NCBI GenBank assembly: GCA_022820835.1
Contig: JAJEET010000092.1
Location: 1 to 64,000, forward strand
Direction: 5' to 3'
Length of the DNA: 64,000 nucleotides
Origin: Candidatus Poribacteria bacterium
Lineage (GTDB): Bacteria; Poribacteria; WGA-4E; WGA-3G
Each line of letters starts with the position of its first letter. The stretch's first letter is position 1. The notes beneath the pieces are model-generated. The model worked only from the letters and a program-made list of their open reading frames with translations. It had not been told where the DNA came from and made no database searches. A program made the position numbers and the translations under genes. Shown here in pieces: positions 9,844 to 18,806 of the stretch.

Positions 9844-10845
9844 ATGATTGCACAAATTAATCCGAATTATATCAAAACGCGCCCGATGAAAGCACTAACC
9901 CGCCTCATTAGTTATGTCTTCTTTGAAGGTCGCCCTGTAACGACCAAAGGTCGCTGGATAAATCCGCTCGTTTTTTCCATTTTGAAGGTAGTTTCAAAAA
10001 ATAAACACGGATACAAATCCCTTGAGAAACCGATCTTCATTTTAGGCACTGGACGCAGTGGTACCACAATACTCGGTATTGTACTTTCTATGCACAGAGA
10101 TGTCGGCTATCTCAACGAACCGAAAGCAATATGGCATCTCATCTATCCGCGTGAAGACATCATAGGGAACTACAGCCGAGATGATGCAAAGTATCGTCTC
10201 ACCGCTGAAGACGCAACAGACGAAATGCGCCAATGTGCCTCCCAAATGTTCGGGGCCTATTTGACAACAACCCGTTCAAAACGACTCGTCGATAAGTACC
10301 CAGAACTCATCTTCAGAGTGGATTTCGTCCGTTCTCTATTCCCCGATGCCCGTTTTATCTTTCTTGTGCGGAACGGCTGGGACACATGTCAATCAATCGC
10401 AGCTTGGTCAAAACGGCTCGGCGTTGAGATCAATGGCGAAAAACACGACTGGTGGGGGGTCAACGATCGAAAATGGCAACTCTTGGTCGAGCAACTCGTT
10501 AAAACAGACCCCATCTTCTCTGAGATCACTGATGAAATCAAAGGTCTTGAAAAACATCTTGACAGGGCAACCGTAGAGTGGATTGTTACCATGCAGGAAG
10601 GACTCCGTTTACTACAAGCATCACCAGATAGTACCCATCTCATCCGTTTTGAGGATTTAACAGCGAAACCAGATGAGACACTCGCCGAACTATGCAATTT
10701 TTGTGAACTACCAGCAGATAACACGTTCCACGAGTACGCGCGACAGACCCTACATCCAGTTCCTGCCAGAAAACCTTTTGATCTTCATCCGAAAATTGCA
10801 CCTATTTTCCATGACATAATGAAAAAATTAAGATATAATAGTTAG
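9844..10845 (+). CDS. Sulfotransferase, fourth of four
   Basis: A 333-residue protein with the 5'-PSB loop ILGTGRSGTTILGIVLSMH around residues 66-84 and the 3'-phosphate motif FLVRNGWDTCQSIAAW near residue 176. An extra N-terminal extension of about 60 residues precedes the fold. It belongs to the Sulfotransfer_3-type group like its upstream neighbour but is not a close copy. The 32-base spacer from the previous stop contains a solo copy of the AACTGATAAC repeat (9827-9836) seen elsewhere in the window. Confidence 0.85.
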   Translation: MIAQINPNYIKTRPMKALTRLISYVFFEGRPVTTKGRWINPLVFSILKVVSKNKHGYKSLEKPIFILGTGRSGTTILGIVLSMHRDVGYLNEPKAIWHLIYPREDIIGNYSRDDAKYRLTAEDATDEMRQCASQMFGAYLTTTRSKRLVDKYPELIFRVDFVRSLFPDARFIFLVRNGWDTCQSIAAWSKRLGVEINGEKHDWWGVNDRKWQLLVEQLVKTDPIFSEITDEIKGLEKHLDRATVEWIVTMQEGLRLLQASPDSTHLIRFEDLTAKPDETLAELCNFCELPADNTFHEYARQTLHPVPARKPFDLHPKIAPIFHDIMKKLRYNS

Positions 10846-10916
10846 ATGAATTTTTTTGAAGAAACCGTCAAATTGAAACATCCCAAAATTCAAATTTTAC
10901 TCAAGAAGGAATAGGA

Positions 10917-11450
10917 ATGAGATTATTAATACTGCAGCTTACCGTAATGCTTTGTGGGTCTGTGTTGCTGGTGGGATGTGACCGAGCGATGGAACAGCCG
11001 ATCAAGGAAATTGTCATCCATCCACAGAGTTTTATAGACAAAGCAAAAGAGGCAATGGAAAGCGTTAACGAACGACGCACAGCGGTGCAGCAAAAAGCCG
11101 AAAAAACAGGTGATTTTTCTAACATCCTCACCGTCTCCGAAGATATCTTTCAAGAAGAACTCGGTTTTAGAAAAGGATTTTGGGTCAATTTGGTAGAGAT
11201 ATATCGCCAAGAAAACCTTGAAAATACTGCACAACTGGAAGAACTTGAGAGCCTTGAAAGTGCGTTTGCGGAAAAAGTGCAAGACAACACGATCGGCATG
11301 TTCTACTTTACATACATCAGTGCTTTTGACGCGTTAATCGTTGAATATCTCCGATTGTCCTTTGAATTCCCAGAAAATAGCGAGGAAGAACTCCTTATGT
11401 TATTCAGAGAATCTATGAGAAATGGAGAATTTTCCATTGTGTTTCCATAG
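10917..11450 (+). CDS. Hypothetical lipoprotein, mostly helical
   Basis: A 177-residue protein with a lipoprotein signal peptide ending LLVGC (Cys21). The mature part is polar and apparently alpha-helical with many Glu and Lys residues; no family is recognised. A good ribosome site (aaggaatagga) precedes the ATG. It sits 14 bases upstream of the sulfatase gene, so the two are probably co-transcribed and may share a compartment. It may be a small partner of the sulfatase or polysaccharide export apparatus, but this is only context. Confidence 0.6.
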   Translation: MRLLILQLTVMLCGSVLLVGCDRAMEQPIKEIVIHPQSFIDKAKEAMESVNERRTAVQQKAEKTGDFSNILTVSEDIFQEELGFRKGFWVNLVEIYRQENLENTAQLEELESLESAFAEKVQDNTIGMFYFTYISAFDALIVEYLRLSFEFPENSEEELLMLFRESMRNGEFSIVFP

Positions 11451-11464
11451 GAGGCATCCACGTT

Positions 11465-13519
11465 ATGTCCGAAAGGCCAATGAGGCAAGCACAAAAACAG
11501 TCATCTGGAAAACGTCCTTTTACACGGCGAGATTTCCTTTCCACAAGTTTGAAAGCAAGCGCAGCCGCCTTCACAACAGGGCTTTTACCAAAACGAAAAA
11601 CTAACGCAGAAGGACAATATAACGTTTTATTCATCATCGTCGATGATTTACGCCCCCTGTTGGGATGCTACGGACATCCAAAAATACATACACCTAACAT
11701 TGATGCCTTAGCCCAACGAGGCACGCTCTTCAACCGTGCTTATTGTCAATTTCCAGTTTGTAATCCTTCTCGCGCTTCAATGCTTACTGGTCTACGTCCT
11801 GAGACGATTGGCGTATTAAACAATTTTACGAATTTTCGACTAACATTACCGGAGGTCGTAACCCTACCCCAGTATTTCAAAACTCACGGTTATCACACCC
11901 GATCGATTGGCAAAATTTTTCATAAGAGTACTTTTGACGATGATGATCTCTCTTGGAGTGTTCCAACTTGGAGACCAAAATGGCGTTCCTATGAGGGCAC
12001 TCCATCTTGGCAAGCTCTTGACGTTAGTGACGATGAATTAATGGACGGCGAGATTGCAAGGCACACGACACAAGTTTTGGAAGAGATCCGAGATGTTCAG
12101 TTTTTTCTCGCTGTCGGTTTCCATAAACCTCATTTGCCTTTCAATGCGCCTATACAATATTATGATTTGTATGATACTCAAATCTTTGAAAGCGTTCCGG
12201 ATGTAATCATACCCCCTTGGCACGAAATGCAAGCGTATTCAGATATTCCTTCCGAGGATTTTCTACTGCCAGCAGAAAAAACAGTTGAGTTAATTCGAGC
12301 CTACGCCGCATCAACAAGTTACATAGACGCCCAAGTCGGACGTGTTCTAAATCAACTATATACACTCGGGCTAACTGAAAATACAATTATTATCTTCGCA
12401 GGAGACCACGGTTTTCACCTTGGGGAAAACAGTATATTCGGTAAGAGAACCAGTTTTGAAATTTCGCTACGTTCGCCTTTGATTGTTAGTCTTCCTCGGC
12501 AGTCTACCCTCGGCGTTAGAACAGACGCGCTTGTTGAGTTAGTCGATATCTTTCCGACGCTGTGTGATGTCTGTCAATTGCCTATTCCACCAGAATTAGA
12601 AGGATTAAGTTTGGTACCGGTCATTGAAGAACCGACACGACCTTGGAAAACTGCTGCTTTTAGCCAAATTGACATCGCCCACTCTATTCGCACAGAACAA
12701 TACCGATACACGGAAGTAGGAGCTAACGCTTGGCTCGGTAGGGCACTATACGATCATTACGCTGACCCAGATGAAACCGTCAATATCGCTCATCTCCCAG
12801 AAAATGAGGAACTCGTGGCAAATCTTAGTGAGCAGCTGCACGCCGGATGGCAAGCAGCTCTACCAGACATTCAAGAACAGCCCCCCATTCCACAAACATT
12901 ACCATGGGACATAAATAACGACGGGATTGTTGATATCCAAGACCTACTTTTAGTCGCAAAAAACTTCGATGGAGCATCCACAGAACATCTGAAGGCTGAT
13001 GTAAATAAGGATGGACACGTTGACATTATTGACTTACTTCTTGTCGCCGCACATTTCGGGGAAGCTGTCAATCCAGCAGCACCATCGGGGGCAACGCATC
13101 TCCGCACCGAACACGCCGCACTTGCCGATAAATGGCTGACTGAGGCTCGTTTCGCAGATGACGGCTCTGAGGTCTTTCGACACGGTATCACTGCTTTAGA
13201 ACGCCTCATTGACATAACTGTGCCGACAGAAACTGTGCTTTTGCCCAACTATCCGAATCCGTTTAACCCGGAAACATGGATACCCTATGATTTAGCAGAA
13301 GACGCGGATGTCCATATCCACATCTACAACCTCAAAGGCGAATCTATTCGGCAGTTATCTATCGGTTTCCAGACAGCCGGCACCTATCGCTCACAATCTC
13401 GCGCCGCTTATTGGGATGGACAGAATGCTATAGGTGAACCCGTCGCAAGTGGTATCTACTTCTACACTTTTCAGGCGGGACAATTCAAAACAACACGCCA
13501 GATGGTGATCCTCAAATAG
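11465..13519 (+). CDS. Tat-exported sulfatase with dockerin pair and FlgD-like C-terminal domain
   Basis: A 684-residue protein with a twin-arginine signal (TRRDFLSTSLKAS, about residues 20-32). The sulfatase domain has FIIVDDLRPLLGCYGH with the metal-binding Asp pair, the formylglycine motif CNPSRASMLTG (Cys99) and the distal FAGDHGFHLGE metal site. This matches iduronate-2-sulfatase/choline-sulfatase relatives, which hydrolyse sulfate esters. After the enzyme come two dockerin-type loops (DINNDGIVDIQDL, DVNKDGHVDIIDL) and a C-terminal NYPNPFNPETWIPY domain like the one at 665-965. The Cys motif requires a formylglycine-generating or anSME enzyme, not seen here. A sulfatase inside a sulfotransferase-rich locus suggests editing or recycling of the same sulfated glycan (inference). 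Confidence 0.9.
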   Translation: MSERPMRQAQKQSSGKRPFTRRDFLSTSLKASAAAFTTGLLPKRKTNAEGQYNVLFIIVDDLRPLLGCYGHPKIHTPNIDALAQRGTLFNRAYCQFPVCNPSRASMLTGLRPETIGVLNNFTNFRLTLPEVVTLPQYFKTHGYHTRSIGKIFHKSTFDDDDLSWSVPTWRPKWRSYEGTPSWQALDVSDDELMDGEIARHTTQVLEEIRDVQFFLAVGFHKPHLPFNAPIQYYDLYDTQIFESVPDVIIPPWHEMQAYSDIPSEDFLLPAEKTVELIRAYAASTSYIDAQVGRVLNQLYTLGLTENTIIIFAGDHGFHLGENSIFGKRTSFEISLRSPLIVSLPRQSTLGVRTDALVELVDIFPTLCDVCQLPIPPELEGLSLVPVIEEPTRPWKTAAFSQIDIAHSIRTEQYRYTEVGANAWLGRALYDHYADPDETVNIAHLPENEELVANLSEQLHAGWQAALPDIQEQPPIPQTLPWDINNDGIVDIQDLLLVAKNFDGASTEHLKADVNKDGHVDIIDLLLVAAHFGEAVNPAAPSGATHLRTEHAALADKWLTEARFADDGSEVFRHGITALERLIDITVPTETVLLPNYPNPFNPETWIPYDLAEDADVHIHIYNLKGESIRQLSIGFQTAGTYRSQSRAAYWDGQNAIGEPVASGIYFYTFQAGQFKTTRQMVILK

Positions 13520-13534
13520 GATGTACAATAAAAT

Positions 13535-15211
13535 ATGAGAGTTTTACGAAACACATTAATTATTTGCTTCGGAATATTGGTGCTCATCTGTCCATTGGCA
13601 GATGCCGACTCACTCATCAACGTTCCACTTAATCCAAATCTTTCCGACTTTAATCGTGAAACCTACCGCTTTATTCATCGTTTACTTAATAGGCGAGTGA
13701 TACCGGGTATACGGCGCGGTTCGTTACCGCTCACTCGAAAACAGGTGGTATCCTACCTGTTGGAGACACATCGAAAACATGAAAACGGCGAAATCGAATT
13801 GAGCACTATTGATCAAGCACGGTTAAACGCCTTGTTAGTATTTTACCGCGAAACTCGCGAGTTTCCGAAAACGGCTGTGAAGAACGGCAATCGAGCTACA
13901 ACCGAAAGCTCATCTGACGGACGATTGCACGTGATGACGAAAGCAGGCGAAAACTATCGCTTCTCTTTTGATATGAGAGCCTCACAACAGGCGATCACAC
14001 ACCTCGTCGACAATCTGTCCGACGAACAACCGGTTGAAGGAAACATGTTTGTTACCACCATCTATCCACACATCTATGGACAAGTGGGGGAAACTTTCGC
14101 TTTTACTACCGATATAGCACACAGATTTGTATATGGTGAAATTTTTGAAGATTTCTTTCCTGACGAGACGAAAATTAGGCAGTTAGAAGGAGACCTCAAA
14201 AATCGGACTGCAATTAACGGTTATATGAAGTTTGATTTACCGTGGTTTGAGCTGCAACTCGGACAAGAGACACTCCAGTGGGGCCCCGGCTATCACGATA
14301 GCCTACTCATCTCTAAAAACCCACTCGCCATGGATATGATCAAATTGCAAGCCACCTACGAACCCGTTACCTTTACCGCATTCACCGGTATATTAGAGGA
14401 TATGTCGGAGGACATCAACGAGAAGTATATTTCGGGACATAGAGCAGAGGGGTATTTCTGGGACAGATTTGGTTTTGGAGTTTCTGAAGTCGTCGTTTAC
14501 GGCAACCGTTTTGAACCGGGTTATCTCAACCCTGTCAACATCTACCTGATTAACGAGCAACCTATTTCACGGGCAGATGGTCGGGTTCCCGGTAGTGGCG
14601 ACAACGTTATGATAAGCGTTGATATGCGCCTGCGTCCCATAGACAACTTTGAAATTTATGGTGAACTCATGGTTGACGATGGGAATCCTGCTGTGAGTTT
14701 CAAGCATTGGGATACCAAGTTCGGTATCTTAGGCGGGATATACCTAACAGACCCATTCGGCATCACAGATACCGACTTTCACGCCGAGTACGCCTTTATC
14801 AACCAATATGCATATACGCACGTAAACCCGGTAAACGTTTACAAACACTTTACCACACCGATTGGACATAAAATCGGCTCTGATGCTGATAACCTATGGC
14901 TCGAATTACGCCGTCGATGGACAGATAGACTTGAAACTGTTTTCGGTTATGAATTAGAACGCCACGGGAATGGCAATATTGATAAGGCGCACCCGCCTGA
15001 CGCCCCAAAAGATGACGTATGGACCCCCTTATCTGGGATTACGCAAAGCGAGCATCGCCTTTCAGTCGGAACTAACTGGGTCGTTATAGGACGTTATTCA
15101 ATCTATGTCGAGTGGGCGCGCGTGTGGCGGCAGAATTTAGGAAACCGTCCAGATATACACGAGAACGCGAATGAAATCGAGGCGAAGTTCCTATCCCGAA
15201 TTCCGTGGTAA
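13535..15211 (+). CDS. Outer-membrane beta-barrel, capsule assembly Wzi-like protein
   Basis: A 558-residue protein with a Sec signal peptide (ends near PLADA, residue 24). An N-terminal helical segment is followed by alternating amphipathic beta strands, ending in the aromatic-rich strands and terminal tryptophan typical of outer-membrane barrels. Short matches such as WGPGYHDSLLISKNP resemble the Wzi/capsule assembly family, where the barrel tethers polysaccharide to the cell surface. It starts 15 bases after the sulfatase stop. Family assignment is from pattern memory; a profile search would settle it. Confidence 0.7.
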   Translation: MRVLRNTLIICFGILVLICPLADADSLINVPLNPNLSDFNRETYRFIHRLLNRRVIPGIRRGSLPLTRKQVVSYLLETHRKHENGEIELSTIDQARLNALLVFYRETREFPKTAVKNGNRATTESSSDGRLHVMTKAGENYRFSFDMRASQQAITHLVDNLSDEQPVEGNMFVTTIYPHIYGQVGETFAFTTDIAHRFVYGEIFEDFFPDETKIRQLEGDLKNRTAINGYMKFDLPWFELQLGQETLQWGPGYHDSLLISKNPLAMDMIKLQATYEPVTFTAFTGILEDMSEDINEKYISGHRAEGYFWDRFGFGVSEVVVYGNRFEPGYLNPVNIYLINEQPISRADGRVPGSGDNVMISVDMRLRPIDNFEIYGELMVDDGNPAVSFKHWDTKFGILGGIYLTDPFGITDTDFHAEYAFINQYAYTHVNPVNVYKHFTTPIGHKIGSDADNLWLELRRRWTDRLETVFGYELERHGNGNIDKAHPPDAPKDDVWTPLSGITQSEHRLSVGTNWVVIGRYSIYVEWARVWRQNLGNRPDIHENANEIEAKFLSRIPW

Positions 15212-15288
15212 AAAAGACGATAAAGTGGACTTCTCAGTTAAAATAAAAAAATGAAGATTTATGCCACTTTGCTCATCAAAGTTGTAAA

Positions 15289-15352
15289 GTATAGGTGCTG
15301 GAGGCACTCTTCTGAAAAGAAATTGGACTTTCGCACCTATAGTGGGTATAAT
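15289..15352 (+). promoter_or_regulatory. Sigma70-type promoter with flanking 9-base inverted repeat
   Basis: TTGGAC (15323-15328) and TATAAT (15347-15352) are separated by 18 bases, ahead of the glycosyltransferase start at 15391. The arms TATAGGTGC (15290-15298) and GCACCTATA (15333-15341) form a perfect inverted repeat; the right arm lies in the promoter spacer and the arms bracket the -35 box. This could be an operator, so the last three genes of the polysaccharide locus may have their own regulated promoter. Confidence 0.6.
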
Positions 15353-15390
15353 ATATACAGGAACGTGTTCGGACGAGGTAAGGAAAAAGA

Positions 15391-16509
15391 ATGAGAATTC
15401 GGGTACTGGGTATACGCGGGCTTCCCGCCACTTATAGCGGATTGGAAACGATCATGGGGGAACTTGCCCCACGCTGGGTTGACGCTGGACATGAAGTCGT
15501 CGTTTATTGCCGAAAAGCACTTTTTAAAGAGAGACCAGCAGAATGGAAAGGTATCAAGCTCGTTTACCTACCAAGCATAGAACATAAAGTCTTCAGCACC
15601 CTCAGCCACAGTTTCCTCGCGACGCTACACGCTTCAGTGACCGCATCGGATGTCATCCTGACGTGGAATGCCGGCAACGGGCCCTTCGGATGGTTCTTCC
15701 GCATCGCCGGTAAGACAGCTGTTATCAATGTTGATGGAATGGAGTGGCTCCGACCCAAATGGAAAGGACTCGGCGCAGCTTACTTCAAGTGGGCAGCAAA
15801 GATGGCAACCGCAGCATTTCCAATTGTCATTACCGACGCCTCTGAAATGAAACGGTTATACCTCGAAGAATTGGGTGCAGAAACAACCTACATCGCTTAC
15901 GGTGCCAATATCGAGCCTTCAGAACATCCAGAAGTCTTGGAGAATTATGGGCTTGAATCTCGGAATTATTATCTTATCGCCAGCAGACTTGTCCCTGATA
16001 ACAATGCCGACCTCATTTTAGAGGCGTTCGTCGCCGCAAACAGTCAAAAGCAACTCGCTATCGCAGGCGGTGCTGATTACAAAGGGAACAAACGCGAAAA
16101 CGAATTCTTGGCGAAATTAAAAAGTAGTGCCAACGAAAAAGTCAAATTTCTCGGACATATTAACAATTCTGAACATATTAAAGAACTTCACCATCACTGC
16201 TTCGCCTACGTCCACGGACATCAATTCGGCGGTATTAATCCATCTATTCTGAAGGCGTTAGGGTTTTCTAATTGTATTCTCGCACTGAATACACCATTCA
16301 ACGATGAAGTCTTAGAAGGCGGGCATTACGGTGTACTTTTCGACAAAAACGTCGCCTCGCTAACAGAGAAGATGCTGATGTTGGAACAAAATTCAGAGAT
16401 AGTTGAAGATTTCCGGCGGCGCGCGCCAGAACAAATCCGAAACCGATTCAATTGGGACATTATCGCACAGCAATATCTTGATGTTTTTGAGAAACTCCAA
16501 CACAACTAA
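15391..16509 (+). CDS. Glycosyltransferase family 4 with DUF1972-type N terminus
   Basis: A 372-residue protein starting MRIRVLGIRGLPATYSGLET, the characteristic start of the DUF1972/WchF-like rhamnosyl- or glucosyltransferases, followed by a GT-B C-terminal domain with IASRLVPDNNADLILEAF and EALGFSN-like donor-binding segments (here LKALGFSNCILALNT). Such enzymes add the second sugar to an undecaprenyl-linked primer in the cytosol. It is followed by the initiating sugar-phosphate transferase, so the two early steps are encoded side by side. It is the only clear glycosyltransferase in the window, so others needed for the repeat unit must be elsewhere. Confidence 0.85.
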   Translation: MRIRVLGIRGLPATYSGLETIMGELAPRWVDAGHEVVVYCRKALFKERPAEWKGIKLVYLPSIEHKVFSTLSHSFLATLHASVTASDVILTWNAGNGPFGWFFRIAGKTAVINVDGMEWLRPKWKGLGAAYFKWAAKMATAAFPIVITDASEMKRLYLEELGAETTYIAYGANIEPSEHPEVLENYGLESRNYYLIASRLVPDNNADLILEAFVAANSQKQLAIAGGADYKGNKRENEFLAKLKSSANEKVKFLGHINNSEHIKELHHHCFAYVHGHQFGGINPSILKALGFSNCILALNTPFNDEVLEGGHYGVLFDKNVASLTEKMLMLEQNSEIVEDFRRRAPEQIRNRFNWDIIAQQYLDVFEKLQHN

Positions 16510-16578
16510 TGACGTTTATAGTTATAAATGCTGTGTAAACCCACGTCTAAAATTGAACCGCAATCAGAGGAATTAACC

Positions 16579-17286
16579 ATGCCATTCCTATCAAGAAGTA
16601 TAAACCAGATAGGAAAAGATGTAAGCGAAACAAGCGCGCATCGCACTGAAAGTTTAACGGCAAGTCCTGACTTGCAAACTTCACCAAAAACAGGAACTCT
16701 CGTGGAACGACTCTCCTCTTTCTACGCAAAGCGTGGCAAATATCTGTTTGATACTGTCGCTGCATTTTTCCTTATACTTATTTTTGCACCGCTGATGGCA
16801 CTAATTGCTGTCCTTATCAAGTTTACCTCGCGCGGTTCTGTATTTTTCTCACATAAACGCGTCGGATTAAACAACGAACTGTTTGTTATCCACAAATTTC
16901 GCAGCCTACATGTCGATACGCCAACCTATTCTGAAAAACCCGATTCAACTGAAGACAGACGCATCACATCCATCGGCAAATGGCTCCGAAAAACAAGTTT
17001 AGATGAATTGCCGCAGCTATTCAATGTCCTGAAGGGAGAAATGAGCCTCGTAGGCCCAAGACCAGAGATGCCGTTCCTCGCCAAGGATTACGAAACATGG
17101 GAAGACCAACGCCACCTCGTTCGTCCCGGAATGACAGGACTCTGGCAGCTCAGTCCACGCAGACGCGGCACAATAAGAGACGGTATCCGTGTCGACTTGG
17201 AGTACATCGAAAACTTATCGTTCTGGAACGACTTCAAAATACTTCTCCGCACGTTTAAAGTCTTTTGGGATAACAACACCTATTAA
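16579..17286 (+). CDS. Undecaprenyl-phosphate sugar-phosphate transferase (initiating, WcaJ/WbaP C-domain type)
   Basis: A roughly 235-residue bacterial sugar transferase with a membrane segment (about residues 53-75 from this start), then [44 protein letters not shown] and RPGMTGLWQ, the classic motif series of the family. It transfers a sugar 1-phosphate to undecaprenyl phosphate and begins repeat-unit synthesis. The frame is open to an ATG at 16528, but the ATG at 16579 has a good ribosome site (agaggaattaacc), so it is preferred. It lacks the multi-helix N-terminal half of full-length WcaJ. Confidence 0.88.
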   Translation: MPFLSRSINQIGKDVSETSAHRTESLTASPDLQTSPKTGTLVERLSSFYAKRGKYLFDTVAAFFLILIFAPLMALIAVLIKFTSRGSVFFSHKRVGLNNELFVIHKFRSLHVDTPTYSEKPDSTEDRRITSIGKWLRKTSLDELPQLFNVLKGEMSLVGPRPEMPFLAKDYETWEDQRHLVRPGMTGLWQLSPRRRGTIRDGIRVDLEYIENLSFWNDFKILLRTFKVFWDNNTY

Positions 17287-17290
17287 GACA

Positions 17291-17647
17291 ATGAAATTAA
17301 CGTTTGGAAATCTCAGTAAAATTCTGCGATGCGGCTTCCAACTGAAGTGCCCGCGATGCAGTGAAGGCGCGCTGTTTCAAACCGCCTTCACCATGTTTAC
17401 GCACTGTCCGACATGTAATTTGAAGTTTGAACGCGAGTCAGGCTATTTCATCGGCGCGATGTACCTCAACTACGGTGCCACCGTCCTCACCGCCTTTCCG
17501 GGTTACTTCCTCTTTGAAACCTTCCTCGCAATCCCTTTCCTCGTCAATTTGGGTGTCTGGACCCTTTTTTCCGGTGTTTTCCCCGTTCTTTTCTACCGCT
17601 ATTCAAAGAGTCTGTGGCTGAACTTTGATTATATCTTTTCGACTTAG
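17291..17647 (+). CDS. DUF983 family membrane protein
   Basis: A 118-residue protein with two Cys-x-x-Cys pairs near the N terminus (CPRC and CPTC, a probable zinc ribbon), the segment RESGYFIGAMYLNYG and two hydrophobic helices. This matches the small DUF983 family of unknown function. The frame extends upstream to 17189 but that part overlaps the sugar transferase; the ATG at 17291, four bases after its stop, is clearly the real start. It is the last gene on the plus strand before the convergent SDR gene. Confidence 0.85.
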   Translation: MKLTFGNLSKILRCGFQLKCPRCSEGALFQTAFTMFTHCPTCNLKFERESGYFIGAMYLNYGATVLTAFPGYFLFETFLAIPFLVNLGVWTLFSGVFPVLFYRYSKSLWLNFDYIFST

Positions 17648-17761
17648 TGCCATTACATCAAAATTCTTAAAACCTACTAAACTCCAACGATGACGTTCAA
17701 ATTTACCTAAAACCCGATTCTGACAACGGAAAAATCGGAGCAAAACCCAATAGGTAAAATA

Positions 17762-18511
17762 TTATCTCGTGAAAATCTGTCCGCGCATATACGAACCGGC
17801 ATCAGAAACGAGGAACGTCAGCACCCGTGCCACACCCGCTGGATCACCGAGTGAATTACGCGCATTCGCAACAGCCGCATCCGGATCTTGTCCACCACGC
17901 TTCGCAGATTCCGCAATCTGACCAAGTTTAAGTGGCGTAGCAAGGCCACCCGGACAGATCGTATGCATACGGATATTCATTGATGAAACCTGGCTCTCAA
18001 CCGTCATAACAAGTCCATTGACACCTCCCTTGCTGGAAGCATAAGCGACTGAGGAGCTCCCACCACGGACACCGGCCCCCGAGGCAATACACAAAATAAC
18101 GCCACCACCGCTTTGCATGATCGGAACGGCATATTTAAGAGCTAAAAAAGTGCCTTTCAGGTTTACATCAATAACCGTATCAAAGGTCGCCGCTTCAAAA
18201 TCGTCAATACGGACGCTCGGTCCCAGCAGGACACCCGCCGCAGTTACCAAGACATCAATACCACCAAATTCGGCATCAGCAGTCTTCATCAAATCTGCGA
18301 CTTCGGATTCGATAGTGACATCTGTGCGTAGAAACTTGGCAACACCACCATTTTCAGCAATCGTACTGAGCGTTTTCTGTGCATCTGCTTCATTAATATC
18401 ACCGAAGACAACTTTCGCACCCGCTTTAGCGTATTCAATCGCTGTTGCTGCACCAATCCCTGTCGACGCACCAGTGATTACAGCTACTTTATCGTCAAGT
18501 CGAACATCCAT
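17762..18511 (-). CDS. SDR family NAD(P)-dependent oxidoreductase
   Basis: A 249-residue classical short-chain dehydrogenase with TGASTGIG (cofactor loop, residues 14-21), D-I-N after beta-3, the NxAG-equivalent TAAGVL, catalytic Ser in IASGAG and the YASSK Tyr-x-x-x-Lys. It resembles 3-oxoacyl-ACP reductase/dehydrogenase-like enzymes; the substrate is not evident. A purine-rich ribosome site (gggagag) precedes the ATG. It lies convergent to the polysaccharide locus and is not obviously linked to it. A weak stem (ccgatt...aatcgg, 17712-17736) lies in the convergent gap but lacks a good T-run. Confidence 0.88.
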   Translation of the reverse strand: MDVRLDDKVAVITGASTGIGAATAIEYAKAGAKVVFGDINEADAQKTLSTIAENGGVAKFLRTDVTIESEVADLMKTADAEFGGIDVLVTAAGVLLGPSVRIDDFEAATFDTVIDVNLKGTFLALKYAVPIMQSGGGVILCIASGAGVRGGSSSVAYASSKGGVNGLVMTVESQVSSMNIRMHTICPGGLATPLKLGQIAESAKRGGQDPDAAVANARNSLGDPAGVARVLTFLVSDAGSYMRGQIFTR

Positions 18512-18568
18512 ACGATTTCTCTCCCTATTTCGTTGAGAAGTGGTTTCTAAGACGCTATGACTATATTA

Positions 18569-18690
18569 GAGCTTACGCAAACTCTTTGCAAGCGACGTTT
18601 GGAACCAAAACCCGAAGCCATCCCACCCGTTATTGTGAACCCAACCTGACGCACTTATTATGTAGAGTCTCATGAAAAATGCGTAAGCCC
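18569..18690. repeat. MITE-like element with TTACGCA terminal inverted repeats
   Basis: GCTTACGCA (18571-18579) is mirrored by TGCGTAAGC (18680-18688), giving a unit of about 122 bases with no coding frame of its own. A second unit of nearly equal length and the same TTACGCA-type ends occurs at 37393-37513, although the interiors look different. It lies between the SDR and TonB-like genes. No target duplication could be assigned. Confidence 0.55.
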
Positions 18691-18806
18691 TATATCCGTT
18701 CAATAATGGAAATTATACGCGGAGTGCCGTGATAGTGCAAGTGTTTTTGTCTCGGCACTGAAGAGAAGGACAGACGTATAGCATAGCGGAGAGAAGAGAT
18801 ACAGAA

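Noticed and set aside
17189..17290. N-terminal extension of the DUF983 gene
   Set aside because: It overlaps the sugar transferase; the fold and a proper start begin at 17291.
17712..17736. Stem ccgatt/aatcgg as a terminator between convergent genes
   Set aside because: Only six pairs with a 13-base loop and no good T-run on either strand.
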